Part shown: piece by piece, positions 5,564 through 13,157 of the stretch
Position numbering within the stretch: the first letter of the stretch is position 1
How the letters are laid out: every line of letters starts with the position of its first letter
Origin: Spirochaetaceae bacterium
Lineage (GTDB): Bacteria; Spirochaetota; Spirochaetia; Treponematales; Breznakiellaceae
NCBI GenBank assembly: GCA_031257995.1
Contig: JAIRNN010000174.1
Coordinates: 1-17,978, forward strand
Direction: 5' to 3'
Length of the DNA stretch: 17,978 bases
The notes under the pieces: model-generated
Told to the model about the DNA's origin: nothing
Databases searched by the model: none
The model's input: the letters and a program-made list of their open reading frames with translations, nothing else
Position numbers and translations under genes: made by a program

Positions 5564-6405
5564 TGATCACCATAAAAAAAACCGTGCCAATCGGAAAACT
5601 TGCGCTTTCGTTATTTCTTCTCTTTTGGGCGGTTATTCAAATATATCCTTTGGTATGGCTCGCGCTGTTTTCGTTGAAGGACAATTCGGAAATCTTTGGC
5701 GGGAACATTGCGGGTTTCCCCAAAACGCCGAAATGGGAAAACTATCCTGACGCGCTGAAACAGGGCGGGGTTCTTGTTTATTTTTTTAACAGCCTTCTGG
5801 TGACGGGCGTTACCATTGTGTTGACGGTTCTCCTGTCGTCAACGACGGCCTATGCCATAAGCAGGATGAAATGGAAACTGAGCGGAAAAGTGATGGCGTT
5901 TCTGCTTTTGGGAATGATGATCCCGGTACACGCGGCGCTGTTGCCCCTGTTTATCGTTTTGAGCCGCCTGAAACTACTGAACACGTATCTTGCCCTCATT
6001 CTGCCCTATGCCGCCTTCGCCCTTCCGCTGGGAGTTTTTATCCTGACAGGCTTTCTTTCGGGAATCCCCCGTGAGATGGAGGAATCCGCGGCGATAGACG
6101 GCGCTCATATTTACCGGACATTCTTTTCAATTATCGTGCCGCTGATACGCTCCGCCATCGCGACCGTAGCGATTTTTACCTATCTGGCATCGTGGAACGA
6201 ACTGATGTTCGCCGTAACATTTATCAGCCGGAAAGAATTCAGCACTCTGACGGTGGGCATCATGTCTATGGTTGGCAGTTATGTAACCCGCTGGGGCCCT
6301 ATCGGCGCGGGGCTCATGATTGCCACTATCCCCACAATCATCATTTATATTTTGCTGTCAAAACAGGTGCAAAAGAGCATGATTGCCGGCGCCGTGAAAG
6401 GATAG
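5563..6405 (+). CDS. Sugar ABC transporter permease, MalG/UgpE type
   Basis: A 280-residue inner-membrane permease and partner of the preceding gene. It shows about six hydrophobic segments (roughly 12-36, 72-96, 108-130, 142-165, 195-215, 250-272) and the EAA loop at about 171-193 ('EMEESAAIDGAHIYR'). GGAGGAG (5551-5557) is best spaced for ATG 5563. ATG 5560 is also possible and adds one residue. An in-frame ATG at 5500 lies inside the upstream gene and gives a non-membrane leader, so I reject it. No ATP-binding subunit follows; a shared MsmX/UgpC-type ATPase elsewhere must energise the importer. Confidence 0.9.
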   Translation: MITIKKTVPIGKLALSLFLLFWAVIQIYPLVWLALFSLKDNSEIFGGNIAGFPKTPKWENYPDALKQGGVLVYFFNSLLVTGVTIVLTVLLSSTTAYAISRMKWKLSGKVMAFLLLGMMIPVHAALLPLFIVLSRLKLLNTYLALILPYAAFALPLGVFILTGFLSGIPREMEESAAIDGAHIYRTFFSIIVPLIRSAIATVAIFTYLASWNELMFAVTFISRKEFSTLTVGIMSMVGSYVTRWGPIGAGLMIATIPTIIIYILLSKQVQKSMIAGAVKG

Positions 6406-6585
6406 CCTGTCCGGGGCATCCCCGGCTTTCATCACGGCCTTTGTCATAAGGAATCACAGGTGGCGCCATATATGGCGGATTACACGGATACACACAGATT
6501 TTTCACACCACGCCCTTCTTTATTCGTGTTCTTCCACGTAATCTGTGGTTCCCCATGCTTGAGACCGTGATGAAGCCTTGGGCCT
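6406..6585. repeat. Nested inverted repeats after the sugar operon
   Basis: CCGGGG-cat-CCCCGG (6411-6425) follows the permease stop and may weakly terminate transcription, but only CTTTC follows it. GGCTTTCATCACGG (6424-6437) pairs with CCGTGATGAAGCC (6565-6577), enclosing about 127 bp. Inside are the perfect palindrome CGCCATATATGGCG (6464-6477) and an imperfect pair, GGATTACACGGA (from 6477) with CACGTAATCTGTGG (6535-6548). The block resembles the inverted repeats at 1099-1320. Confidence 0.55.
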
Positions 6586-6783
6586 TTAGACCCGAAGCGG
6601 AATCGGGCCTCGCGCATGAAGCGGAGTGCTCTCACCATTTAAGGTTGCCGCGAATTTGACCTTTGATTCCTTCCGTACTAACCCTTCAGGAGGAGGCAAA
6701 AAGTCAGCAATAACCTCACCTTCAGCAATTTCCGTGGAAATGCTTTTCGGAGCCTCAGCGTAAACTACCGTTCTCTTGTTCAT
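6586..6783 (-). CDS. brnA: BrnA-like antitoxin, apparently truncated at the C-terminus
   Basis: A 65-residue protein whose first half matches BrnA antitoxins: a 'VVYAEAPKSIS' start, an acidic 'IAEGEVIADFLPPPEGLVRKE' centre (about 19-39), then K-V-K-F. Known BrnA proteins continue with a helical DNA-binding region to roughly 80-100 residues. Here residues after about 45 are a Pro/Arg-rich tail ('ESTPLHARGPIPLRV') unlike that region, and the DNA encoding it contains repeated GAAGCGGA words like intergenic sequence. I infer that the end was replaced by repeat sequence. The start at 6783 follows GGGAG (6796-6792) by 8 nt and lies 29 nt inside brnT. A shortened antitoxin may still bind toxin but not the promoter. 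Confidence 0.6.
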   Translation of the reverse strand: MNKRTVVYAEAPKSISTEIAEGEVIADFLPPPEGLVRKESKVKFAATLNGESTPLHARGPIPLRV

Positions 6784-7036
6784 ATCTATCTCTCCCTTCT
6801 CTCCAATATCCGGCGCCAAATATTCTCATCTTTTCGTTTCTCACCGTAAACCTCACCGTCACTATGCCGTTTCCGTCATAGCCTATACAAAAAAATCGTG
6901 CTTCCTTTTTTGAATGCTTTTTATCTTTTATAATTATGCGGTTTTTATCAAAAAAGGCCCCTTGCGCGACTTCAAATGAGACATGATGCTTCTCAATGTT
7001 TTCCAAGTTTTTATTTTCATCCCATTCAAAAGTCAC
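6755..7036 (-). CDS. brnT: BrnT family ribonuclease toxin
   Basis: The 93-residue product matches BrnT toxins of the RelE fold, which cut RNA and are neutralised by BrnA. It opens TFEWDENKNLENIEKHHVSF (residues 2-21), followed by the 'FFDKNRIIIKDKKHS' strand pair and an 'EKMRIFGAGYWREGRDRY' end. Many BrnT proteins have I-S-A-R in that last strand; here it is F-G-A-G, which I take to be a subfamily variant. I choose GTG 7036 as start because the frame's ATG at 7087 has no ribosome site and a near-consensus promoter lies between the two. The GTG then falls at the predicted transcription start. The gene overlaps brnA by 29 nt, typical of a coupled toxin-antitoxin pair with toxin first. Confidence 0.75.
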   Translation of the reverse strand: MTFEWDENKNLENIEKHHVSFEVAQGAFFDKNRIIIKDKKHSKKEARFFCIGYDGNGIVTVRFTVRNEKMRIFGAGYWREGRDRYEQENGSLR

Positions 7037-7043
7037 GGACACT

Positions 7044-7071
7044 ATTATAGCATCTGTTGCAATAATGTCAA
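7044..7071 (-). promoter_or_regulatory. Promoter of brnT, leaderless arrangement
   Basis: TTGACA (7071-7066), a 16-bp spacer and TATAAT (7049-7044) form a near-perfect promoter on the minus strand. Seven nt separate the -10 from the GTG codon at 7036, so transcription should start at or next to the start codon. Confidence 0.7.
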
Positions 7072-7105
7072 GAGGTAAAATTTTCATTTTTTGCGAAAAA
7101 AAAAC

Positions 7106-7123
7106 GTGAAAAAGATGAAAAAA
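7106..7123. repeat. A-rich 18-mer, copy 2
   Basis: Identical to 891-908 and followed directly by GTTACAAG. On the minus strand its T-run contributes the tail of the candidate argS terminator. Confidence 0.5.
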
Positions 7124-7190
7124 GTTACAAGTTTATAGTTACAAGGGACAAAGAGATGGGGTTCTAGTTTTGGAACTTGTCTCTTGTAAC
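7118..7190 (-). terminator. Candidate terminator of the metG-argS operon
   Basis: GTTACAAGGGACAA (7138-7151) and TTGTCTCTTGTAAC (7177-7190) form a 14-bp stem with one G-U pair and an inner GTTC/GAAC helix. A second GTTACAAG at 7124-7131 can replace the left arm. On the minus strand that alternative stem is followed at once by TTTTTT (7123-7118). It lies 130 bp beyond the argS stop. Confidence 0.45.
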
Positions 7191-7232
7191 TGACAAAGGC
7201 CAAGGGCGGGACATCCTTTTAGATGCCTTAGG

Positions 7233-7303
7233 AGGCGGCAGTGCCCCGCAGAGGGGGTAGCGGAGGGCGCAGGAGCGAGGGGGAGACTTTCCCCTTTTTT
7301 TTT
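7233..7303 (+). repeat. Long repeat family, short member C, ending as an intrinsic terminator
   Basis: It contains CCGCAGAGGGGGTAGCGGAG, a GGCGCAGG word and the terminal palindrome GGGGA-gactt-TCCCC (7280-7294), followed by nine T (7295-7303). This is a textbook terminator on the plus strand. No plus-strand gene lies immediately upstream, so it would stop read-through from the sugar operon or antisense transcription into argS. Confidence 0.6.
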
Positions 7304-7320
7304 CACACCGCTTGCACCGC

Positions 7321-9081
7321 TTACATCGTCTCCAAAAACGGCACACAGATAAGGTCGAGCGCGTCTTTCAGAACGGCAAGCGTTCTCTTTGACAGCGCAA
7401 GCCGCGCCTGGGCGAGGGCCTTGTCCTCGCAGTTCAGGATCGGGCAGTCGTGGTAGAAACGGCTGAAACTCTTGGCGAGGTCGTAACAGTAGGCGGCGAT
7501 AATTGAGCTGTCGTAGTGCAAGGCCGCCTCGGTGAGCGCGTTCTCGAAGCCCGCCGCCGTCTTGAGGAGGTCCCACTCGGCATCCCCTGAGAGGAGGCCG
7601 TATTGCGGTTCGGCTTCCCGCACATCGCCCGCTTTTTTCAGCATAGACGAGATACGCGCCCCCATGTATTGGAGGTAGGGGCCGGTGTTGCCGTTGAAAG
7701 ACAGGGATTCTTGCGGGTTGAATAGCATATCCTTTGACGGGGAGGTCTGTTGCAGGTAGTAATGCAACGCGCCTAGCGCGATTTTTTCGGCGACTTCCCC
7801 CGGATCGCCGACGGCATCCTCCCGCTCTTTCTCGCGGATTTCGGCCAGGGCCAGATCGCGCAATTCGTCGATCAAGTCGTCCGCATCAACGACGGTTCCC
7901 TCGCGGCTTTTCATCTTGCCTTCGGGGAGGTTTACCATGCCGTAGGAGAGGTGGTAGAGGTCGGCGGCCCAGGGGAACCTGAGTTTGCGCAGAATGGAAA
8001 AGAGGACTTTGAAATGATAGATCTGCTCGGACCCGACCACATAGATGAGCCGGTCAAAGGGCCAGTCGTTGTGGCGGGAGATCGCCGTGCCGATGTCCTG
8101 CGTGATGTAGAGCGAGGTGCCGTCCCGGCGGAGCAGGGCCTTTTTCCCCAGGTTTTCCACTTCAAGGTCGATCCACACCGAGCCGTCTTCCTCGCGGTAG
8201 AACACCCCGTCCGCGAGCCCTTCCGCGATCTTGTCCTTGCCGAGGAGGTAGGTCCCGCTTTCAAAATAGAAACGGTCGAATGAGACCCCGGTGCGCTTGT
8301 AGGTCGCCTTGATGCCGTCAATCGCCCAGCCGTTCATCGTGTTCCAGAGCGCGGCGGTCTGGGCATCGCCCGCTTCCCATTTCCGGAGCAGTTCCCGCGC
8401 CCGGTTTTCCGCGTCCTTGTCGGTTTCGGCCAACCGGTGGAAGCGCACATACCAGTCGCCGACAAAGCGGTCGCTCTTCACCCCCGCGCTTTCCGGTGTC
8501 GCGCCGCCGCCCAGCTCTTGATAGGCAAGCATCGACTTGCAGATATGGATGCCCCGGTCGTTGATGATGCAGACCTTCCGCACGTCCGCCCCCGCCGCCC
8601 GCAGGATCCGCGCAAGGCTCTCGCCCAAGACATCGTTCCGCAGATGGCCCAAGTGCAAGGGCTTGTTGGTATTTGGGCTTGAAAACTCCACCATGATCCG
8701 CTTCCCCCGCAAGAGGGCGCGTTTTTTGGGCGCGGCATTTTCGCCGTTCTTACCGTTATCATCAATCACATCAATCGCGTCAATCGCGTCAATCGCAAGA
8801 AAGTTTTCCGCGAAGAGCCCCCGGTCAAGCGAAACGTTGAGATACGGCCCCAATGCGGCAACCCGGCCCCGGCGGGCGATCTCCGCGTCTTGGCTCAAGT
8901 TTTCCGCAACGAAAAGGGCGACCTCTGCGGGGCTTTTTTTCACGGCTTTCGCGAACGGAAACATCGGAAACCCGATGTCGCCCATTTCCGGCTTGGGCGG
9001 CAATTCGGCGATAATGCTGGTTTCAGGTACGTGTAAGACTTCGGCAATTTTTGCAAACCAAAGAGAGTCAATCGCAAACAT
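7321..9081 (-). CDS. argS: Arginyl-tRNA synthetase
   Basis: This 586-residue class I synthetase attaches arginine to tRNA-Arg in the cytoplasm. Residues 1-90 form the N-terminal tRNA D-loop-binding domain. The catalytic domain carries 'VEFSSPNTNKPLHLGHLRN', with the HIGH-type H-L-G-H at 143-146, and a KMSK-type K-M-K-S-R-E-G at 389-395. The C-terminal DALR anticodon-binding domain covers about 465-586 and includes 'GPYLQYMGARISSML'. Length and order are normal for ArgRS. Between the first two domains a run of 9-bp DNA repeats encodes A-I-D three times plus V-I-D (96-107). Only 12 bp separate it from the preceding gene's stop, and its AGGG ribosome site overlaps that stop, so the two genes are translationally coupled. 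Confidence 0.97.
   Translation of the reverse strand: MFAIDSLWFAKIAEVLHVPETSIIAELPPKPEMGDIGFPMFPFAKAVKKSPAEVALFVAENLSQDAEIARRGRVAALGPYLNVSLDRGLFAENFLAIDAIDAIDVIDDNGKNGENAAPKKRALLRGKRIMVEFSSPNTNKPLHLGHLRNDVLGESLARILRAAGADVRKVCIINDRGIHICKSMLAYQELGGGATPESAGVKSDRFVGDWYVRFHRLAETDKDAENRARELLRKWEAGDAQTAALWNTMNGWAIDGIKATYKRTGVSFDRFYFESGTYLLGKDKIAEGLADGVFYREEDGSVWIDLEVENLGKKALLRRDGTSLYITQDIGTAISRHNDWPFDRLIYVVGSEQIYHFKVLFSILRKLRFPWAADLYHLSYGMVNLPEGKMKSREGTVVDADDLIDELRDLALAEIREKEREDAVGDPGEVAEKIALGALHYYLQQTSPSKDMLFNPQESLSFNGNTGPYLQYMGARISSMLKKAGDVREAEPQYGLLSGDAEWDLLKTAAGFENALTEAALHYDSSIIAAYCYDLAKSFSRFYHDCPILNCEDKALAQARLALSKRTLAVLKDALDLICVPFLETM
8761..8796 (-). repeat. Four tandem 9-bp repeats within argS
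   Basis: Units are ATCAATCAC, ATCAATCGC, GTCAATCGC, GTCAATCGC on the plus strand, encoding the linker A-I-D-A-I-D-A-I-D-V-I-D of ArgRS. The unit is a multiple of three, so copy-number change keeps the frame. Confidence 0.85.
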
Positions 9082-9093
9082 AGTTGTTTATCC

Positions 9094-10794
9094 CTATTCC
9101 TTTCCTTCGACATCCATGATGTTGTTTACCAACTCTACGGCGAGCACCAGTTTTTTTGAAGTTTCATTCAGCGCGACCATAAAATCGCTATTCGCTTTAC
9201 CCAGTATTGTGGAAATGTTGGCAAGCGAGGCGTATTTCGAGCCTTCAACAGGATACAGAATACCGTGGATGATCGAATTCATCAATTCAATCGCCGATTT
9301 TGCTTTCCACGCGATTTCATACGATTCCGCGTTGACTTCCTCGGTTAACACCTGCATCTTTCTATGGCGAACGACAGGCGAAACGACATCGGTTCTCAAC
9401 TGCTTGTACCGGTTTCCATAATCGCCGCCGGGAGCAACTTTCCGTACCAAATTGTTGATCGCGTCTTCCATTTTGATGAGTTCGTTGTAGCTTTCGGTAA
9501 AATCAAGCCGGTTTTCTTTTTTCAAAAATTCGCCGTCAATCAAAATGGGCCGTAACACCTGGTTCATCTCTGTAAGAAATATTTTTTTGTAAAAGGTGAG
9601 AAAAAACGAAAAGAGCAACGTGTTGTCCAGAGAGAGGGTTTCGTCTCTTGCTGCGGACAGGGTGTTTTCAATATCAATCATTTCCATCCCGTCGAAGAAA
9701 AGGGCAAAGATTCGGTTAATCTCTTCCCGTTTGAGATCGGTTAAATATTTATCGTAACTTTCCTCAATCTTTTCCTTCCAGTAATTGCGGAAGATGATAA
9801 ACCAGTCTTCACCGCCCGGCAGTTCCGAAGGCTCATACGACATATCTTTATTTATACAGCGCAGAATGAGCGTGAGGGGAACACTTTTGTTAAAATCCCG
9901 GATAACGGCGAGGGATTTCTCGGTCTGCGCCAGCAGTTTTTGCAGCTCATAATTAATTTTTTCATTTTTTTGCTCGAATGCCTCGCGCTGGGAAAAAATA
10001 AAGAGTGTACTCAGCAATGGTAAGGAGGGGACTTCCTTGAGCGAAAACAAAATATTATTCAACCCGGCAAGCTGTCCCTTTGCCAGAGCCGCCGGACAAA
10101 CATTTCCATGCAGCGCCGCTTCATTTTGAAAATTGATGATCAGCCGGTCGTAGAGAAAACCGGCAAGTTCTTTCAGGCAAATCAATGAACGGACATTCTG
10201 GTACATACTCTCCCGCTGGAAATCGGTCATCGTGGTCAGGTTTTCCGCATACATCTCTAACGCCATCTGTTTAAGCATTTCCGGGGTCATATCGGTGTGC
10301 GATTTGGAAAACTCCTCAGGATTACTCATTTTGAAAAGCTGCTGGTGTATTTCGGGCATTTCATACGAAGCCATAAAAGCGTAGAACGCGCCCCGATCTT
10401 TGTTTACCGAAAAATCAAGCGCGTCGTAAAAAAACCGAACGGCGTTTTTCAGACCGACAAGCTTCTCGTGCATATCGGGGAGCAGCAACCCTTGAGCGTA
10501 ATTGTAATACCCCGGCGAAACCAGATTTATTTCACGCCCGACTTTCGCGATGAGGCTATTTTCATACGCTTTAACCGGCGGCTTACCAAAAATGAAGCCG
10601 ACAATAACATACCAAATCCGCAGGAAAAACGGGAGCTTTGAAAATTCATCGTCCGCTTTTTTCGGACTCTCCGCCGTCTTCGTGTAGAGCGGTTCCTTGG
10701 ACAAATCGGAATTCTGGAAGATACGTTCCAATAAATCCTCCCTCTCGGATTTTTTCAGCGTAAGAACAAGCCGGTCAAAAGAACTGTCAGCCAC
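9094..10794 (-). CDS. DUF5312-type spirochaetal protein of unknown function
   Basis: A 566-residue, largely helical protein that I recognise as the spirochaete-restricted family of unknown function DUF5312. It has no signal peptide. A hydrophobic patch at about 55-70 ('LPFFLRIWYVIVGFIFG') might touch the membrane but is short for a full span. The rest is amphipathic and charged, without Cys clusters, nucleotide-binding loops or an obvious catalytic motif. It starts with GTG at 10794, fixed by GGGAG 8 nt upstream. It lies 86 bp downstream of metG and 12 bp upstream of argS on the same strand, so it shares their transcript. A translation-linked role is only a guess from position. Confidence 0.8.
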   Translation of the reverse strand: MADSSFDRLVLTLKKSEREDLLERIFQNSDLSKEPLYTKTAESPKKADDEFSKLPFFLRIWYVIVGFIFGKPPVKAYENSLIAKVGREINLVSPGYYNYAQGLLLPDMHEKLVGLKNAVRFFYDALDFSVNKDRGAFYAFMASYEMPEIHQQLFKMSNPEEFSKSHTDMTPEMLKQMALEMYAENLTTMTDFQRESMYQNVRSLICLKELAGFLYDRLIINFQNEAALHGNVCPAALAKGQLAGLNNILFSLKEVPSLPLLSTLFIFSQREAFEQKNEKINYELQKLLAQTEKSLAVIRDFNKSVPLTLILRCINKDMSYEPSELPGGEDWFIIFRNYWKEKIEESYDKYLTDLKREEINRIFALFFDGMEMIDIENTLSAARDETLSLDNTLLFSFFLTFYKKIFLTEMNQVLRPILIDGEFLKKENRLDFTESYNELIKMEDAINNLVRKVAPGGDYGNRYKQLRTDVVSPVVRHRKMQVLTEEVNAESYEIAWKAKSAIELMNSIIHGILYPVEGSKYASLANISTILGKANSDFMVALNETSKKLVLAVELVNNIMDVEGKE

Positions 10795-10880
10795 GTTTAA
10801 CGCTCCCGGCGGCGCGGTTTTCGGTCTTTTGGGCGGAGGGGAAACTTTTTTCCGCAGCGGCTACGGCAGCTACTTTGTGC

Positions 10881-13151
10881 TCAATGCACTTCCCCATTTT
10901 TAACCTTTTCCGTTTTTATCTTTTGCCCGTTTAACAAGAGCGCCCTGTTGTTCACCATGACGGTGCCGTCCGCAACGCGGATCGGCACGGAGAAAAACGT
11001 GTCGATGCCGATCTCAGTCGGCGCCGGTTCAACGCTTTCGATGTCCTCTATGCCTTCCAGCACTACCCGCGTCCCCGTCTCGACTTCCGCCGCATCCAGC
11101 GCCTCGACCGTCTCGCTCCCATCCTCGCTTTTCACCGATGCGGCAAGCAGCATCCCCCGGCTTTCAACTCCGCGCAGTTTCGCCGCCTTGAGATTGTAGG
11201 CAACGACGATATGCTTCCCCAGCAACTCTTCTTCCTTATAAAAGGGCACGAGGCCGGAAACGATCACGCGCTCCTCCCCGGCGATCTCAAGCGTCTCGAT
11301 GTAGAGCTTGTCGGCTTTGGGATGACGCTCAATCTTGACAATTTTTGCCACGCGGAGATCGAGCAGCGCGGCGAAGGCGTCCTCCGGGTTTTGCGCCGAT
11401 TGCGCCGCCGCATTCTCGTGCGCGCCTGAGTCTTCGGCGCCAACGGGGGACAGGCCCCGCTCTTTTTGCGAGCCGGAATATTTTTCGCGGAGCGCGTTGA
11501 TAAAATCGTCTTCCAGCCGCGTGAACAGCACCTCGCTGGTTACTCCGGCGGTTATCGGGCGGCCTTGTCCCAGCCCGTTCCAGTCGATGGAATTAGACTC
11601 TTCTTTCTCAAGCGTCAGCCCCAGAAAACCCGCGATCTTCTCCGCCGCAACCGGCGTAAACGGCTGAATCAGCACGGCAATATCGGCAAGCAACGCGGTC
11701 AAATCCCCGATGACGGCCTCCGCCTCGGCGGGCGCCTGGGTACGCTTCTTCCACGGCTCGTTATCCTGAAAATACTTGTTGGCAAACGCGGAAAGCTCAA
11801 AAACCTTATGGCAGCCTTCGCGCAACTCCGCCCATTCGAGGGCCTCCGTGATCGCCCCCTCAATTTCCCGCACCCGCATCCAAAACGCCGGATTCCCACC
11901 CGGGGAGGGAACCTTCCCGCCGTAATAGCGGGTTACGAAGGAGAGTGTGCGGTTCACGAGGTTGCCCAAGTTGCCGATGAGTTCCGCGTTGACCTTTTCC
12001 GCAAAATCCTTCCATGTAAAAAGCGCGTCCGATTTTTCGGGCCGGTTGTAGTAAACATAGAAACGCCACACATCGGAGGGGATGCCGCTTTCCATCACGT
12101 CGGTGCCGAACACGCCCCGCCCCTCGCTCTTTGAAAACTTGCCGCTCTCGTAGTTGAGATACTCCGTGCTGGACATATGGTGAAGCATCGTCCACTTTTC
12201 GCCCGTCCCCAGCAATGATGACGGGAATATCACCGTGTGGAACGGAATGTTGTCCTTGCCGATAAACTGAAAAAGCGACACGTTTTCGGGATTCTTCCAC
12301 CAGTCGTCCACCGCCTTCCGCCAGTCCAGCCCCCGCTCGTCGGCCCAGTTGCCGGTGATCGAGATGTAGCCGATCGGCGCGTCAAACCACACATAGAAGA
12401 CCTTGTTTTCGTAACCCGGCTTCGGTACAGGGATGCCCCATTTGAGGTCGCGTGTGATGGCCCGTTCGCGCAACCCGTCACGGATCCAACTCTGCGACAT
12501 CTGCACGGCATTCCGCGCCCACCGGCCCTCCTCGCTCGCCTTTTTCAGCCACGCCTCAAGCGCCGCCCGGTTCTTGGGCAGGTTGATGTAGAGATGCCGC
12601 GTCTCCCGCAATTCCGGCGTACTGCCGCAGGACGAACAGGCCGGTTCCTTCAAGTCGGACGGGTCAAGCAATTTCCCGCAATGTTCGCACTGATCGCCCC
12701 GCGCCTTCTCGTAGCCGCAGTGGGGACAGACCCCGCGCACATAACGGTCGGCGAGGAAACGGCCGCAATGCGGGCAGAAAAGCTGCTCCGTCGTGTTCTC
12801 GCTAATCATGCCGTTTTCATCGTTCTTTTGGAAAATCTCTTGCGTTACCTCGGTGTGAATCGGCGTGGACGTGCGCCCAAACTTGTCAAAGAGAATCGAA
12901 AACCACCGATAAATCGCGTCGTGCAACGTCCAATAGCGGTCGCACAACGCCCGTTCGCTCACCCTTTCCTCGGCGGCGCGAGTCTCGGTGGCCGTCCCGT
13001 ATTCGTCCGTCCCGCAGATATACAGCGTCTCGTAACCGCGCAGCCGGCAAAACCGCGCAAAACAGTCGGCGGACAACACCTGAATCAGGTTGCCCAGATG
13101 GGGTTCGTTATTCACATAGGGCAGAGCGGAAGTAATCAAACGGCGTTTCAT
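10881..13151 (-). CDS. metG: Methionyl-tRNA synthetase with C-terminal tRNA-binding domain
   Basis: This 756-residue class I synthetase charges initiator and elongator tRNA-Met. HIGH appears as H-L-G-N at 18-21 and KMSKS as K-F-S-K-S at 338-342. The connective insert has four CxxC knuckles (C126/129, C142/145, C155/158, C172/175), as in the two-zinc form of MetRS. The anticodon domain spans about 370-555. A variable Gly/Ala-rich linker (about 558-592) leads to an EMAPII/Trbp111-type tRNA-binding and dimerisation domain at about 593-740 ('LLDLRVAKIVKIERHPKADK'). The linker DNA carries a palindrome also found in intergenic repeats. The promoter sits so close that the mRNA should be leaderless, and the GGAGGT touching the ATG is too near to act as a ribosome site. 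No T-box leader is possible. Confidence 0.97.
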   Translation of the reverse strand: MKRRLITSALPYVNNEPHLGNLIQVLSADCFARFCRLRGYETLYICGTDEYGTATETRAAEERVSERALCDRYWTLHDAIYRWFSILFDKFGRTSTPIHTEVTQEIFQKNDENGMISENTTEQLFCPHCGRFLADRYVRGVCPHCGYEKARGDQCEHCGKLLDPSDLKEPACSSCGSTPELRETRHLYINLPKNRAALEAWLKKASEEGRWARNAVQMSQSWIRDGLRERAITRDLKWGIPVPKPGYENKVFYVWFDAPIGYISITGNWADERGLDWRKAVDDWWKNPENVSLFQFIGKDNIPFHTVIFPSSLLGTGEKWTMLHHMSSTEYLNYESGKFSKSEGRGVFGTDVMESGIPSDVWRFYVYYNRPEKSDALFTWKDFAEKVNAELIGNLGNLVNRTLSFVTRYYGGKVPSPGGNPAFWMRVREIEGAITEALEWAELREGCHKVFELSAFANKYFQDNEPWKKRTQAPAEAEAVIGDLTALLADIAVLIQPFTPVAAEKIAGFLGLTLEKEESNSIDWNGLGQGRPITAGVTSEVLFTRLEDDFINALREKYSGSQKERGLSPVGAEDSGAHENAAAQSAQNPEDAFAALLDLRVAKIVKIERHPKADKLYIETLEIAGEERVIVSGLVPFYKEEELLGKHIVVAYNLKAAKLRGVESRGMLLAASVKSEDGSETVEALDAAEVETGTRVVLEGIEDIESVEPAPTEIGIDTFFSVPIRVADGTVMVNNRALLLNGQKIKTEKVKNGEVH
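11444..11460 (-). repeat. Intergenic-type palindrome inside the metG linker
   Basis: CGGGGGACAGGCCCCGC differs by one inserted G from the intergenic word at 3109-3124 and resembles the tandem words at 1396-1426. It encodes part of the variable linker between the anticodon and tRNA-binding domains. Confidence 0.5.
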
Positions 13152-13157
13152 ACCTCC

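Noticed and set aside
7037..7087. Longer BrnT starting at ATG 7087
   Set aside because: No ribosome site precedes that ATG, and the extra residues are encoded across a near-consensus promoter; BrnT proteins normally begin at the TFEWDENK segment.
8761..8796. CRISPR-like array from tandem short repeats
   Set aside because: The units are 9 bp with no spacers and lie inside argS; no CRISPR array or cas gene is seen anywhere in the window.
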